From: Paenibacillus montanisoli
GTDB lineage: Bacteria > Bacillota > Bacilli > Paenibacillales > Paenibacillaceae
Assembly (NCBI RefSeq): GCF_003268025.1
Contig: NZ_QLUW01000006.1
Location: 372,001-436,000, forward strand
DNA length: 64,000 nucleotides
Direction: 5' to 3'
Part shown: in pieces, positions 46,376-55,002 of the stretch
Layout: the number at the start of each line of letters is the position of its first letter
Numbering within the stretch: the first letter of the stretch is position 1
The notes under the pieces: generated by a model
What the model was told of the DNA's origin: nothing
Database searches by the model: none
Seen by the model: only the letters and a program-made list of their open reading frames with translations
Position numbers and translations under genes: made by a program

Positions 46376-47047
46376 ATGGCTACCGGAGTAAGCAGAAAAG
46401 TTAAAATAACCGGCTCGGGCTCCACTTCGGGCGGCACGTTCGAAAGCGTACATGTTATAGGCGAAGGCCAAGTGCTGGGATCGCTCGAAAGCGAATCTGT
46501 CAAAAGCATGGGCACCATAAACGTATCCGGCTCCGTGAAGGTGGGCCAGTACCGTCAGATCGGTGAAGCGACCATTCGCGGCGATATGCAAGGCATTCAT
46601 TTGAACGTGATGGGGCAACTCGACATCAAGGGCAGCATCCGCTGCCGTACGATGAAGTTAAGAGGACAGATCGACGTGCATGGCGAGTGCGAGGCCGATG
46701 AGTTTGACGCCAGAGGCGGGTTTCATATTCACGGCTTGCTGAGCGCGAACGAAGTGGAGGTTCGCACTTGGGGGCCGTGCAGAGCGAAGGAGATCGGCGG
46801 CGGTCGGATCAATGTACGGCAGAGCAAGTGGGGCGGACTTAAGCAGTGGTTCTCCGGGACGCCTCCGATGGAGCTGACCTGCGAGCTGGTTGAGGGCGAT
46901 AATATCTATCTCGAGCATACGATCGCAGACGTTGTAAGAGGTACGTCGGTAACGATCGGCCCGGGCTGCCGGATCGGCCTGGTGGAATACCGCAAAACGC
47001 TCAAGGTGAGTAAGGATGCAAAGGTGACGCAGCAAGTGAAGTTATAA
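46376..47047 (+). CDS. Bactofilin-like polymer-forming protein (2)
   Basis: A 223-residue paralogue of the previous product with the same beta-helix rhythm ('GSTSGGTFESVHVIGEGQVLG', 'MGQLDIKGSIRCRTMKLRGQ') and a C-terminal 'GTSVTIGPGCRIGLVEYRKTL' cap. The shared 'GG.ES...VR.WGPCRAKEIGGGRIN' insertion suggests both caps are alike. AGGAGGAG precedes the start. Co-expression of two paralogues suggests mixed filaments, as for YhbE/YhbF. Confidence 0.75.
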   Translation: MATGVSRKVKITGSGSTSGGTFESVHVIGEGQVLGSLESESVKSMGTINVSGSVKVGQYRQIGEATIRGDMQGIHLNVMGQLDIKGSIRCRTMKLRGQIDVHGECEADEFDARGGFHIHGLLSANEVEVRTWGPCRAKEIGGGRINVRQSKWGGLKQWFSGTPPMELTCELVEGDNIYLEHTIADVVRGTSVTIGPGCRIGLVEYRKTLKVSKDAKVTQQVKL

Positions 47048-47171
47048 GCGGATAATAAGGACGGCGCTTGGAAGGAGAGGATGCCTTTTTGGCAAAATGA
47101 ATGGACGGACCAATATTATTATTCCATACTTGAGAAAGAGTTTTTTCATCGGTAACCACCGCATGAACGAA

Positions 47172-47202
47172 AAGGGGCCTCATCCTGGTGATGAGGCCCC
47201 TT
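47172..47202 (+). terminator. Strong hairpin, 13 perfect pairs
   Basis: AAGGGGCCTCATC pairs with GATGAGGCCCCTT across five bases. The flanking A and T runs are short. Confidence 0.65.
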
Positions 47203-47240
47203 AGGCTGTCGAGCAAGCAGCGAAAGCCTGACTTGGACGC

Positions 47241-47377
47241 GTCTAAAGGACATCTGTGTCCGTTAGACGTTCCAAAATGGATAAATTCCGAAGCTAACGG
47301 TCATGGATGTCCGTTAGCTTCGAAAACCATGGCTTTTTCGCACAAAATCCAATCTAACGGTCACTTTTGTCGTTAGA
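47241..47377. repeat. Three tandem CTAACGG hairpins
   Basis: Hairpin 1: GTCTAAAGGACA (47241-47252) with TGTCCGTTAGAC (47257-47268), one mismatch. Hairpin 2: CGAAGCTAACGG (47289-47300) with CCGTTAGCTTCG (47311-47322), perfect. Hairpin 3: TCTAACG (47353-47359) with CGTTAGA (47371-47377). The core CTAACGG/CCGTTAG recurs in all three. Confidence 0.8.
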
Positions 47378-47403
47378 ATTTGCTACAGACCTATGAAGAC
47401 ATT

Positions 47404-47432
47404 AAAGGGCCTCTCTAAGGATGAGGCCCTTT
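47404..47432. terminator. Bidirectional terminator at the end of the GH31 gene
   Basis: AAAGGGCCTC pairs with GAGGCCCTTT across nine bases, with short T-rich flanks on both strands. It lies 15 bases past the alpha-xylosidase stop. Confidence 0.65.
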
Positions 47433-47446
47433 GTTTATTGTATGAA

Positions 47447-49771
47447 TTACAGTTGAATTACGAGACGGGATACTCCATCAAGCGGAATAATCCGTACGCC
47501 TTCCGATGCGGCATCCGATTGTCCGCCTTGAATCGACTGCACAGCGTCTACGCCGCGGATGAGAACGCTCCAGCCTTTGGCTTCGCCTTGCGTTTCCACC
47601 GTAATCGTGGAGCCGCTTCGGGTTGCCGTTGCCGTGAATACCGTTTCTCCGGCAATGTTCGGCACGGCTGCGGTTGCGGTCGCACCGTCCTGAAGGGCAA
47701 ACAGCTGCAGCGTCACGCCGGACGCATAATCGTAATCCGGACGGCTGTCTTCAGCGCCGACGGCGATCAACGAATTTTCGCGGACGAATAACGGCAGGCT
47801 AAAGTAGTCGTAGCTATCTTTGCGCCATACGCCGCCTTCGACCTGCTGGCCGGTCAAATAATGCGTCCATGTGCCTTTAGGCAAGTAGTACTTGGACTCG
47901 CCATCGCTGTTGAAAATCGGAGCGACGAGAATGGAGTCGCCGAGCATAAATTGGCGGTCGACATAATCGCAGGTCGGGTCGTCGCCGAATTCCAGCACCA
48001 TCGCCCGCATGACCGGCAGGCCGATCTTCGCGGATTGTGCGGATTGACCGAACAAATAAGGCATTAAGCGCAGCTTGAGCTTCGTGAAGTGGCGAAGAAC
48101 GTCAACGGCTTCTTCGTCATACAGCCAAGGCACGCGGTACGAGGTGCTGCCGTGCAGGCGGCTATGGCTGGAAAGCAAGCCGAAAGCGACCCAACGCTTG
48201 TAAAGATCCGGAGGGGAGCTTTGCTCGAAGCCGCCGATATCGTGGCTCCAGAAGCTGAAGCCGGACAAACCGAGCGACAGGCCGCCGCGGAGACTCTCGG
48301 CCATCGACTCGTACGTCGCCTCGCAGTCGCCGCCCCAGTGTACCGGGAACTGCTGGCCGCCCGCGGTCGCGGAGCGGGCAAACAGCGCAGCTTCGCCTTT
48401 GCCGCGTTTTTCTTCCAGCAATTCGAAGACGACTTTATTATAAAGCTGCGTGTAGTAGTTATGCATTTGCTGCGGGTCGGAGCCGTCAAAATAGACGACA
48501 TCCGTCGGGATGCGCTCGCCGAAATCGGTTTTGAAGCTGTCGACGCCCATATCGACCAGCACGGCAAGCTTGCTCTTGAACCAGTCGCAAGCGGCCGGAT
48601 TCGTGAAATCGACAAGGCCCATGCCGTACTGCCACAAATCCCACTGCCATACGCTGCCGTCCGGACGTTTGACCAGATATCCGAGCTCCATCGCTTCGTC
48701 AAAGAGCGGCGAACGCTGGGCAATATAGCTGTTGATCCATACGCAGATGTGCAAGCCTTTTGCCTTTAAACGCTCCAGCATGCCTTTCGGATCCGGGAAT
48801 ACGCGCTCGTCCCACTCAAAGTTGCACCACTCGTATTCTTTCATCCAGAAGCAGTCGAAGTGGAATACCGCAAGCGGCAGATCGCGCTCAGCCATTCCGT
48901 CCACAAAGCTGGTCACCGTAGCTTCGTCGTAATTCGTCGTAAACGAAGTCGTAAGCCACAAACCGAACGACCAAGCCGGAGGAAGCGCAGGCTTGCCCGT
49001 CAGCGACGTATAGTTCGCAAGCACGTCCTTCAGCGTATCGCCGCCTACTACGTAATATTCGAGCGATTCGCCGGCTACGCTGAATTGAGTCTTGGAGACC
49101 TTCTCCGAAGCTACCTCGTATGATACGAGCTCGGGATGATTGACGAACACGCCATAGCCGCGGTTGGTGACGTAGAACGGGATGTTTTTGTAAGCTTGTT
49201 CGGAAGCCGTGCCGCCGTCTTGGTTCCAAATATCGACGACTTGACCGTTCTTCACGAACGGCGTAAAGCGCTCGCCAAGTCCGTAAACCGTCTCGCCGAT
49301 CCCAAGATCCAGCTGCTCGCGGAAATGGTGATTGCCGTCAGCGGCTTTGATGTAACCGGTCTGACGGGAACCGCTTCGAGTGAGTTTCTTACCCTTGAAT
49401 GTATAGGTTATGGAGATGGGATGAGCCTTTGTAATCGTCACGGCGGCATCGCCGCTCTTCAGCGTAACCGATTCTTCCGTATTCGTGATTTCTACGGGAG
49501 CATCGCCCGCTGCAAGCAGCGGGAAGGAATTCGGTCCCAGCCGGCGCGTGCCCTTATGGTGAAAAAATTTCGCGCGGATAATATCCTTCATCGGCGACGA
49601 AAATTCCATCGTCATTAGAGGCTCGTTCAGTGTATTGCCGCGGTTCTCCAAGTGGCGGTGCGTCGCAAAAACGGTGATGCGATTCCCCCTGACTTGAACG
49701 TCATGCACTTCATATGGAGTGAGCGCTTGATAGCCTTCTCGGGTCATCCAGTAGCCATCGCTGAATTTCAT
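47447..49771 (-). CDS. yicI: GH31 alpha-xylosidase (YicI type)
   Basis: A 774-residue cytosolic enzyme that removes alpha-xylosyl units from xyloglucan-type oligosaccharides. The nucleophile Asp lies in 'SFKTDFGERIP' and the acid/base in 'HWGGDCEATYESM'. With the start at 49771 (MKFSDGYWM) these are D416 and D482, the numbers of E. coli YicI as I recall them, which supports this start over an upstream ATG at 49783 that abuts its GAGAGG site. No signal peptide. Divergent from an AraC-type gene, its likely regulator. Confidence 0.92.
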   Translation of the reverse strand: MKFSDGYWMTREGYQALTPYEVHDVQVRGNRITVFATHRHLENRGNTLNEPLMTMEFSSPMKDIIRAKFFHHKGTRRLGPNSFPLLAAGDAPVEITNTEESVTLKSGDAAVTITKAHPISITYTFKGKKLTRSGSRQTGYIKAADGNHHFREQLDLGIGETVYGLGERFTPFVKNGQVVDIWNQDGGTASEQAYKNIPFYVTNRGYGVFVNHPELVSYEVASEKVSKTQFSVAGESLEYYVVGGDTLKDVLANYTSLTGKPALPPAWSFGLWLTTSFTTNYDEATVTSFVDGMAERDLPLAVFHFDCFWMKEYEWCNFEWDERVFPDPKGMLERLKAKGLHICVWINSYIAQRSPLFDEAMELGYLVKRPDGSVWQWDLWQYGMGLVDFTNPAACDWFKSKLAVLVDMGVDSFKTDFGERIPTDVVYFDGSDPQQMHNYYTQLYNKVVFELLEEKRGKGEAALFARSATAGGQQFPVHWGGDCEATYESMAESLRGGLSLGLSGFSFWSHDIGGFEQSSPPDLYKRWVAFGLLSSHSRLHGSTSYRVPWLYDEEAVDVLRHFTKLKLRLMPYLFGQSAQSAKIGLPVMRAMVLEFGDDPTCDYVDRQFMLGDSILVAPIFNSDGESKYYLPKGTWTHYLTGQQVEGGVWRKDSYDYFSLPLFVRENSLIAVGAEDSRPDYDYASGVTLQLFALQDGATATAAVPNIAGETVFTATATRSGSTITVETQGEAKGWSVLIRGVDAVQSIQGGQSDAASEGVRIIPLDGVSRLVIQL

Positions 49772-49783
49772 CGGTTCTTTCAT

Positions 49784-49900
49784 CCTCTCGCAAGTTATCG
49801 TTGATTACTACGTTGTGATAACAGTATACTGATTTATAAATATATTATCTTGCATTATAATGCTTAATACTAATACGATTATGATATCTGAGGTGGGAAT
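49784..49900. promoter_or_regulatory. AT-rich divergent promoter region
   Basis: A 117-base AT-rich gap between the divergent GH31 and AraC genes, with several TATAAT-like hexamers such as TATAAT near 49856. It must hold both promoters; individual boxes cannot be assigned with confidence. Confidence 0.5.
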
Positions 49901-50785
49901 TTGGATATCCATCATTTGCGTGAAAATAGACGGCACGGCAGTCCCGGGGTTCCTGTCGGCCTCTATCGCATGGAACGGGCGGCAGGCGATCCGATTCTAG
50001 ACAATCACTGGCACGAGGAAGCTGAGTTTCTGGCTGTCGAAAGCGGAGAAGCGGTCTTCCAAATCGGACTGTCGACTTACGAAGTTCGGGCCGGTGAAGT
50101 GCTTTTTATACCAGGCGGCGAGCTCCACGGCGGATACGCGCTGAACGGAGCGGCTTGCACTTACGCAGCGCTTGTCTTCGACATGGAGTGGCTGCTCAGC
50201 CATGGAGACAGCGCAACGCTGCAGGTTTTAGAGCCGATCCGGAGAGGCCGTTTGTTGCCGGAACCGCATGCCGTGAAGGATACCGAGCTGGCATCCGCGC
50301 TCTATTCGCACCTGGAAAGGTTGCTCTCGCTGGAGCATTCGGATGATCCAGCAAAGCCGCTGCGGCTGAAGGCAGGCCTCTATGAGCTGTTCGCAGAATA
50401 TGTGTCGCGGGATGCATTCTCGCGCAGTGAGCCGCGGTCGCCGCTAGACGCGCATACGCAAGAGCGGCTGAAGGCGGTGCTGACGTACATCGATACGCAT
50501 TATGCCCGGAAGCTGACCATCAAGGAGTTGGCGCACGAGGCCGGCATGAGCGAAGGGCATTTTACCCGGGTGTTCAAGTCTTTCATGCGCAAGACGCCAG
50601 TCGAATATATCAACTTGCTGCGAATCCGCATCGCAGCCGCGCTGCTTGCCGAACGGAAGACTTCGGTCGGTGAAGCTGCACTTGAAACGGGATTCGATAA
50701 TTTCAGCTACTTCTGCAAAATATTCAGAACCGTCTATCAGTGCACGCCTTCCGAATACCGGCAGCGCAATGGCGGCCAAGGCTAG
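49901..50785 (+). CDS. AraC-family regulator with cupin sensor
   Basis: A 294-residue regulator with an N-terminal cupin-type AraC_binding domain ('NHWHEEAEFLAVESGEAVFQI', 'EVLFIPGGELHGGY') and two C-terminal helix-turn-helix units ('IKELAHEAGMSEGHFTRVFKSF', 'GEAALETGFDNFSYFCKIFRT'). TTG start at 49901 with AGGTGG upstream. Its divergent orientation to the alpha-xylosidase gene suggests it activates that gene in response to a xylose-containing sugar. Confidence 0.88.
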   Translation: MDIHHLRENRRHGSPGVPVGLYRMERAAGDPILDNHWHEEAEFLAVESGEAVFQIGLSTYEVRAGEVLFIPGGELHGGYALNGAACTYAALVFDMEWLLSHGDSATLQVLEPIRRGRLLPEPHAVKDTELASALYSHLERLLSLEHSDDPAKPLRLKAGLYELFAEYVSRDAFSRSEPRSPLDAHTQERLKAVLTYIDTHYARKLTIKELAHEAGMSEGHFTRVFKSFMRKTPVEYINLLRIRIAAALLAERKTSVGEAALETGFDNFSYFCKIFRTVYQCTPSEYRQRNGGQG

Positions 50786-50908
50786 CGAAGCCGGAGGGAA
50801 GATGTGACAATTTTTGAGAAAATGCCAAATTGTGCTAGACAGTGATTTGCTTGTCTGTTATTATGAGTTCAACATTATATGTTGCAGCTAATTAGCGATC
50901 GCTATGCG

Positions 50909-50956
50909 AAGAACGCAAGCTTGGGTTTCATGCCCTGCTTGCGTTCTTTTTTTTGC
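50909..50956 (+). terminator. Strong terminator/attenuator before the pilus-like operon
   Basis: AAGAACGCAAGC (50909-50920) pairs perfectly with GCTTGCGTTCTT (50937-50948), followed by eight more T. It lies 123 bases past the AraC gene and only about 35 bases before the operon's first start. Confidence 0.85.
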
Positions 50957-50990
50957 ATCTATCGCTTTCTAGCTGCAGGAAAGGGGTGCC

Positions 50991-51713
50991 ATGAACAGAA
51001 AGCGCCATGTCTGGATCATTGTATCGGCTGCCCTAGTGTCGGGTTTGCTGGTATACGGCGTGTATGCGCTGCAGCTGCGTCAAGTGAAGTTTCAAGAGAC
51101 GGTCGATGTCGTCGTACCGGTCCGGTTCGTCGCTGCCGGTGAGCGGCTGACAGCGGATATGCTGGGAGTAAAGCGGATTGCGAAAGCTTCCTTCGTCCAC
51201 GAAATGTCGTTGGATGCGAAGGCGCTTAGCGGCATGGAGGTCATCGTGCCGCTTGGCGCCAATGAGCCCGTCCTTAGCTGGAAAGTAGATAAGTTCCGGC
51301 TGCTGCCGGGCAACGATCAGTCCACCTTTCAAATCCCGCGGGACTATGTGCTCTCCGTGTCGAACGGGATCCGGGCAGGAGACAAGGTCATGCTCTACCT
51401 GTCCGGCGAAGGTGCGGAATCCGCGCGATTGTTCGCGGATTCGGTAACGGTCGCCTCCGTTAAGACCTCAGGCAATATGGAGATCGATGATATGGACAAT
51501 TCGAATCTCAAGTCACTGGCCAATTCGAACAAGGAAGGGATGTACGCCGCGAGGCGCGATGCCAACGGCATGATTGACTCCATCAACTTGAATTTGACGG
51601 AAGCGCAGTGGCTAAAGCTGGATTCACTATGCAAGGCCGGCAAGAGCAAAGTCGTCATCGCCTATTCATCCGAGTCGCTGGATATCGCGGCAGCGGGGGA
51701 GGAGGCACCATGA
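50991..51713 (+). CDS. CpaB/RcpC-like SAF-domain protein
   Basis: A 240-residue protein with an N-terminal TM (about 7-27) and a SAF domain (about 40-100; 'PVRFVAAGERLTADMLGVKRI', 'LSGMEVIVPLGANEPVLSWKV') as in CpaB/FlgA pilus assembly proteins, then an RcpC-like beta domain ('YVLSVSNGIRAGDKVMLYLSG'). First gene of a Tad-like operon. GGAAAGGGG precedes the ATG. Overlaps the next gene by four bases. Confidence 0.8.
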   Translation: MNRKRHVWIIVSAALVSGLLVYGVYALQLRQVKFQETVDVVVPVRFVAAGERLTADMLGVKRIAKASFVHEMSLDAKALSGMEVIVPLGANEPVLSWKVDKFRLLPGNDQSTFQIPRDYVLSVSNGIRAGDKVMLYLSGEGAESARLFADSVTVASVKTSGNMEIDDMDNSNLKSLANSNKEGMYAARRDANGMIDSINLNLTEAQWLKLDSLCKAGKSKVVIAYSSESLDIAAAGEEAP

Positions 51714-52585
51714 GCGGGCATGCTTCAGCTTCGTCTGCCATACCGGGCTCAGTCGCGCCGCTCATTACGTTTCTTGGCACGACGCCGAATATAGGCACGA
51801 CTTCCGCAGCCTTTGCCGCGGCATGCCGGATTGCCGAGGAGAGCGGCCGTTCGGTCGGGTTTCTCTGCCTTAATCTCAAGAGCGCCAAGGCGCATCGCTT
51901 TCTCGGTGTCGATAAGCCGGCGGCTACGCTGGATGCGCTTCGCCCGGAGCTGCTTACCGGATCGCTGCTGCCGGACAAGCTGCTGCGATCGATGCACCGA
52001 TGCCGCAGCGCGACTGACCTGCACGTGCTGTTCGGCAATATGATGCGTGATCAGGCAGAGTTTTTCACGATGGAAGAAATGGAGCACCTGCTTGCTGTGG
52101 CGGAACAGACGTTCAGCGTTGTCATCGCCGATGTAGGTGCCTATTGGGACAATGCGGCGACGTTGTGCGCGCTTCGCAAAGCGAATAAGCGGATTATCGC
52201 AACGACTAGCGCGCTGTCGCATTTTCAAGAGGATGGCCAGCGCTGGGTCAAGCAGCTGTCCTCGTTATTTGGTATTGACGCTCGCGATTATGAAGCGGTT
52301 ATTATACAACAGCCATGGGGCAAGGGAGGTTTTCATGTGAAGGATATCTGCAAAGAGCTCGGGGTTTCGTTCCTCGGGGAGATCGCGCTTTCGGAGCAGC
52401 TGCTTTCGCAGCTCGACAGAGGAACGCTCGATGAGTGGCTGCTCAATGACGAGCGGGGCCGAGCGGTAATGAAGGAACCTGCGAAGAAGCTAGTGGAGCA
52501 TTGCGGCCTTAAGCGGCAGGCGAGGATGACGGCGCAGCCTTGGTATAGAAAGCTTCTTGCGCACCGCGGGGGAGTGAGCTCCTGA
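51710..52585 (+). CDS. ParA/TadZ-like P-loop protein with degenerate Walker A
   Basis: A 291-residue protein of the ParA/MinD/CpaE class. The N-terminal loop reads 'LGTTPNIGTTSAAF' where KGGxGKT/S is expected, so both conserved lysines are missing. Later family features remain: 'VGFLCLNLKSAKAHRF', 'SVVIADVGAYWDN' (Walker B-like Asp) and 'RIIATTSALSHFQEDG'. It may locate the pilus machine without ordinary ATP turnover, as TadZ proteins can. The ATG at 51710 has GGGGGAGGAGG upstream; the longer frame lies in cpaB. It overlaps the next gene by one base. Confidence 0.8.
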   Translation: MSGHASASSAIPGSVAPLITFLGTTPNIGTTSAAFAAACRIAEESGRSVGFLCLNLKSAKAHRFLGVDKPAATLDALRPELLTGSLLPDKLLRSMHRCRSATDLHVLFGNMMRDQAEFFTMEEMEHLLAVAEQTFSVVIADVGAYWDNAATLCALRKANKRIIATTSALSHFQEDGQRWVKQLSSLFGIDARDYEAVIIQQPWGKGGFHVKDICKELGVSFLGEIALSEQLLSQLDRGTLDEWLLNDERGRAVMKEPAKKLVEHCGLKRQARMTAQPWYRKLLAHRGGVSS

Positions 52586-54054
52586 TGAAAGGAGAGGCGC
52601 GTTTTTCCCCGGCGGCTTTCTCCGCCAAGCTGCTCGCGGATGAGACGGCGGTGCCCGATGCGACTGGCGATACAGGAGCGGAATCCGAAGCGCAGCGGGA
52701 TTTCGGCCGGTTGTCCGAGGATGTGCGGGCTTATCTTGCGCTGCCTCGCGGCGAGACGGAAGAGGAGCGGCGCGCATACAACGAGAGCTTGAATCGGGCG
52801 GTGCTGGGCTACACCGACGACAGGGAGCGGATCCTTGCCGTCATTGCGGATCGGCTGCTGCGGCAGCGCATCCACGACCTGCCCGGCTACCAGCATCCGT
52901 ATGCCACGCTTGCGGAAGCTCTGTTTGCCGAAGTCATCGGCATGAACGTGCTGGAGCTTGTGCTGCAGAAGCGGGAGGGGCTGGAGGAGATCCAAGTTGT
53001 CGGTACGCAAATATTCGAGGTGCACGATGGCAAAAGCACGCCTTCCATATACGCCTTCGAGTCGCTGCGCGAGGTGGAGCGAATCCAGCAGAACCTGGTT
53101 CTCTATAACAATGATCGCATAAATCCGCGCAAGAGATGGGCGGAAGTGATGCTGCGAGACGGCACGCGAGTCACGATGACCGGCTTCGGATTCACTGCGC
53201 AGCCGACGCTTACGCTGCGGTTCTATACCGTAAGGCGGTTCCAATTGGAGCAGCTAAGCGCCGAGGAATATGGCACGCTCAGCGATCGCCTGCGGCTGAT
53301 GCTGATGTCCGTGCTAGACGCTAGATTCAATATCGTCGTCATCGGACCGACGAATTCCGGCAAGACCAATCTCATCAAAGCGATGATCGGAGAGCTGCCC
53401 GACGAGGAACGGATTGTCACGATCGAGAGCAGGCACGAGCTGATGCTGAAGCGGGATTTTCCGTCGAAAAACGTGATCGAGTACGAAGCGGACGAAGAGG
53501 ATGCGCTCCACCGCTCCACGCAGGCGTTCAAATTGGCGCTGCGGCAATCCCCGCAGCGAATCGTGCATGCTGAGATCCGGGATGAGGACGCCAATATTTA
53601 TGTACGGGCTTGCACGAGGGGACATACTGGGAGTATGACGACGCTTCATGCCAATATGCTGGAGGACGTGCCGGAAGCGATCGCGGACATGTGCATGCTG
53701 GATGGGCGCGGGATGAACCCTGAACGGCTTACGAAACGAATCGCTGATTACGTAACGCAGATCGGCATCGAGATGCGCTTCGTGGCAGGGCGCCGCCGAG
53801 TGGCAAGGCTATCGGAGATGGGCTGGGCCGGCGGTGAAGTGTTTGTGCGGGATTGGGCTGTATTCGATGAGGAACAGGGAGGGTGGCGATACCCGCAACT
53901 GCCTTCAGAGGCGGCACGGTCAAGGCTTGTTCTAGCAGCACCGGCCCGGTCCTTAGCCGCTTGGCCTGAATGGATAGCGTTGCCGCCAGGCGCGGAAGAT
54001 GCACGTAGAGGGATTGTCACGCGGTATGAAGGAGCGAATCGGGAATGCTGCTGA
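52585..54054 (+). CDS. TadA/CpaF-type secretion ATPase
   Basis: A 489-residue hexameric-type ATPase that powers pilus assembly. Walker A 'GPTNSGKTN' (about 254-262), Walker B-like 'RIVHAEIRDEDA', a His box 'MTTLHANM' and arginine-finger region 'VRACTRGHTGS'. An N-terminal helical domain (1-150) is typical of TadA. The C-terminal 60 residues are variable. Start overlaps the upstream stop by one base, end overlaps the next gene by 10. Confidence 0.87.
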   Translation: MKGEARFSPAAFSAKLLADETAVPDATGDTGAESEAQRDFGRLSEDVRAYLALPRGETEEERRAYNESLNRAVLGYTDDRERILAVIADRLLRQRIHDLPGYQHPYATLAEALFAEVIGMNVLELVLQKREGLEEIQVVGTQIFEVHDGKSTPSIYAFESLREVERIQQNLVLYNNDRINPRKRWAEVMLRDGTRVTMTGFGFTAQPTLTLRFYTVRRFQLEQLSAEEYGTLSDRLRLMLMSVLDARFNIVVIGPTNSGKTNLIKAMIGELPDEERIVTIESRHELMLKRDFPSKNVIEYEADEEDALHRSTQAFKLALRQSPQRIVHAEIRDEDANIYVRACTRGHTGSMTTLHANMLEDVPEAIADMCMLDGRGMNPERLTKRIADYVTQIGIEMRFVAGRRRVARLSEMGWAGGEVFVRDWAVFDEEQGGWRYPQLPSEAARSRLVLAAPARSLAAWPEWIALPPGAEDARRGIVTRYEGANRECC

Positions 54055-54983
54055 AGCTGGCTCTGACTGCTTTCGCTATTGCGCTGTTTTGTACGGTCTT
54101 TATCGCGGTGCAAGGGACGATGAGCTTGTGGCTGCAACGTCAACAGATGATCGGCAGGCTTCATTACCGGCGAGACCGCGGCGTTCACGAACGAATCGCC
54201 CGGTTCCTGCAGCGGTTCGACTCCGCTTACCGCCATCTCTCCGAGCTGCTGGAATCGCTTCAGCTGAGCTGGCGTCCGGGATCGTTTGCGCTGGCAAGCG
54301 CGCTGCTGCTGCTCATAGGCGCATCCTTCGGTGCGCTTTTCTTCCAAAGCGCGAAGGGCGCTCTGATGCTGGGCGGCATTCTCGTCTCGTCGCCTTATAT
54401 GCTTCTTCGGACGCTGCTTGTGCACCGGCAGATGAAGACCAGGATTGATTTTTTGCCTGCGGTTGAGCTGTTCTATCAGTGCTGCCTCGTGAGCGGCGGG
54501 CGGCAAATCCGGACGGCGCTCCAACGGACCGTCGAAGAGAAGCGGCTGCTCGGACCGATGCAGGCCGTGTTCGAGCAGCTGTACCGGAACGTCTCCGTTC
54601 GGGGCGACGACGAGGCGAGCTTGCGGATTTTTGCGGCATCGCTCGGACATGTATGGGCGGATTATTTCGTGAATATTGTCCGTGCGGGGCTGTCGGAGGG
54701 GCATCCCATTGCCGCGAATTTAAAGGATCTGATCGCCGATATGCGCAAAGCGCGCAGAGCCAATCAACAGGAGCGCAACAAGCTGCTGGAGATCCGCATC
54801 GCCAACTTCTCGCCGATTCTCTTCCTTCTTCTGTTCGCCGGCATCAACTTTCATTACAACCCCGAGAGTGCCTACCGGTACTATATAACCGATCCGGGCG
54901 GGAGAGATCTGCTGCTCAATGCCGGGATGATGATATTCGGTTCATTCGTGATGGGACTCTGGCTTTCCCGCAAAAAAATGTGA
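54045..54983 (+). CDS. TadB-like inner-membrane platform protein
   Basis: A 312-residue GspF/TadB-type protein with TM helices near 1-25, 85-125, 245-265 and 285-305 and a cytosolic domain between ('FLPAVELFYQCCLVSGGRQI', 'YFVNIVRAGLSEGHPIAAN'). Starts inside the ATPase gene (GAAGGAG upstream). Forms the platform with the TadC-like protein. Confidence 0.8.
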   Translation: MLLKLALTAFAIALFCTVFIAVQGTMSLWLQRQQMIGRLHYRRDRGVHERIARFLQRFDSAYRHLSELLESLQLSWRPGSFALASALLLLIGASFGALFFQSAKGALMLGGILVSSPYMLLRTLLVHRQMKTRIDFLPAVELFYQCCLVSGGRQIRTALQRTVEEKRLLGPMQAVFEQLYRNVSVRGDDEASLRIFAASLGHVWADYFVNIVRAGLSEGHPIAANLKDLIADMRKARRANQQERNKLLEIRIANFSPILFLLLFAGINFHYNPESAYRYYITDPGGRDLLLNAGMMIFGSFVMGLWLSRKKM

Positions 54984-55002
54984 AAGAGGTGCTTGGCCGG
55001 AC

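Larger units (their letters stand above)
47048..47446. other. Convergent intergenic region with stacked hairpins
   Basis: No gene. The 399 bases hold a strong hairpin (47172-47202), three CTAACGG-type hairpins (47241-47377) and a second strong hairpin (47404-47432), all between the bactofilin-like gene and the convergent alpha-xylosidase gene. Confidence 0.75.

Noticed and set aside
50879-50956. Riboswitch (c-di-GMP type) before the pilus operon
   Set aside because: Only a simple terminator hairpin is visible; the conserved core bases of known c-di-GMP aptamers are not found.
51608-51709. N-terminal extension of the ParA-like protein
   Set aside because: The frame overlaps the CpaB gene, and the ATG at 51710 has a strong site and the usual four-base overlap.
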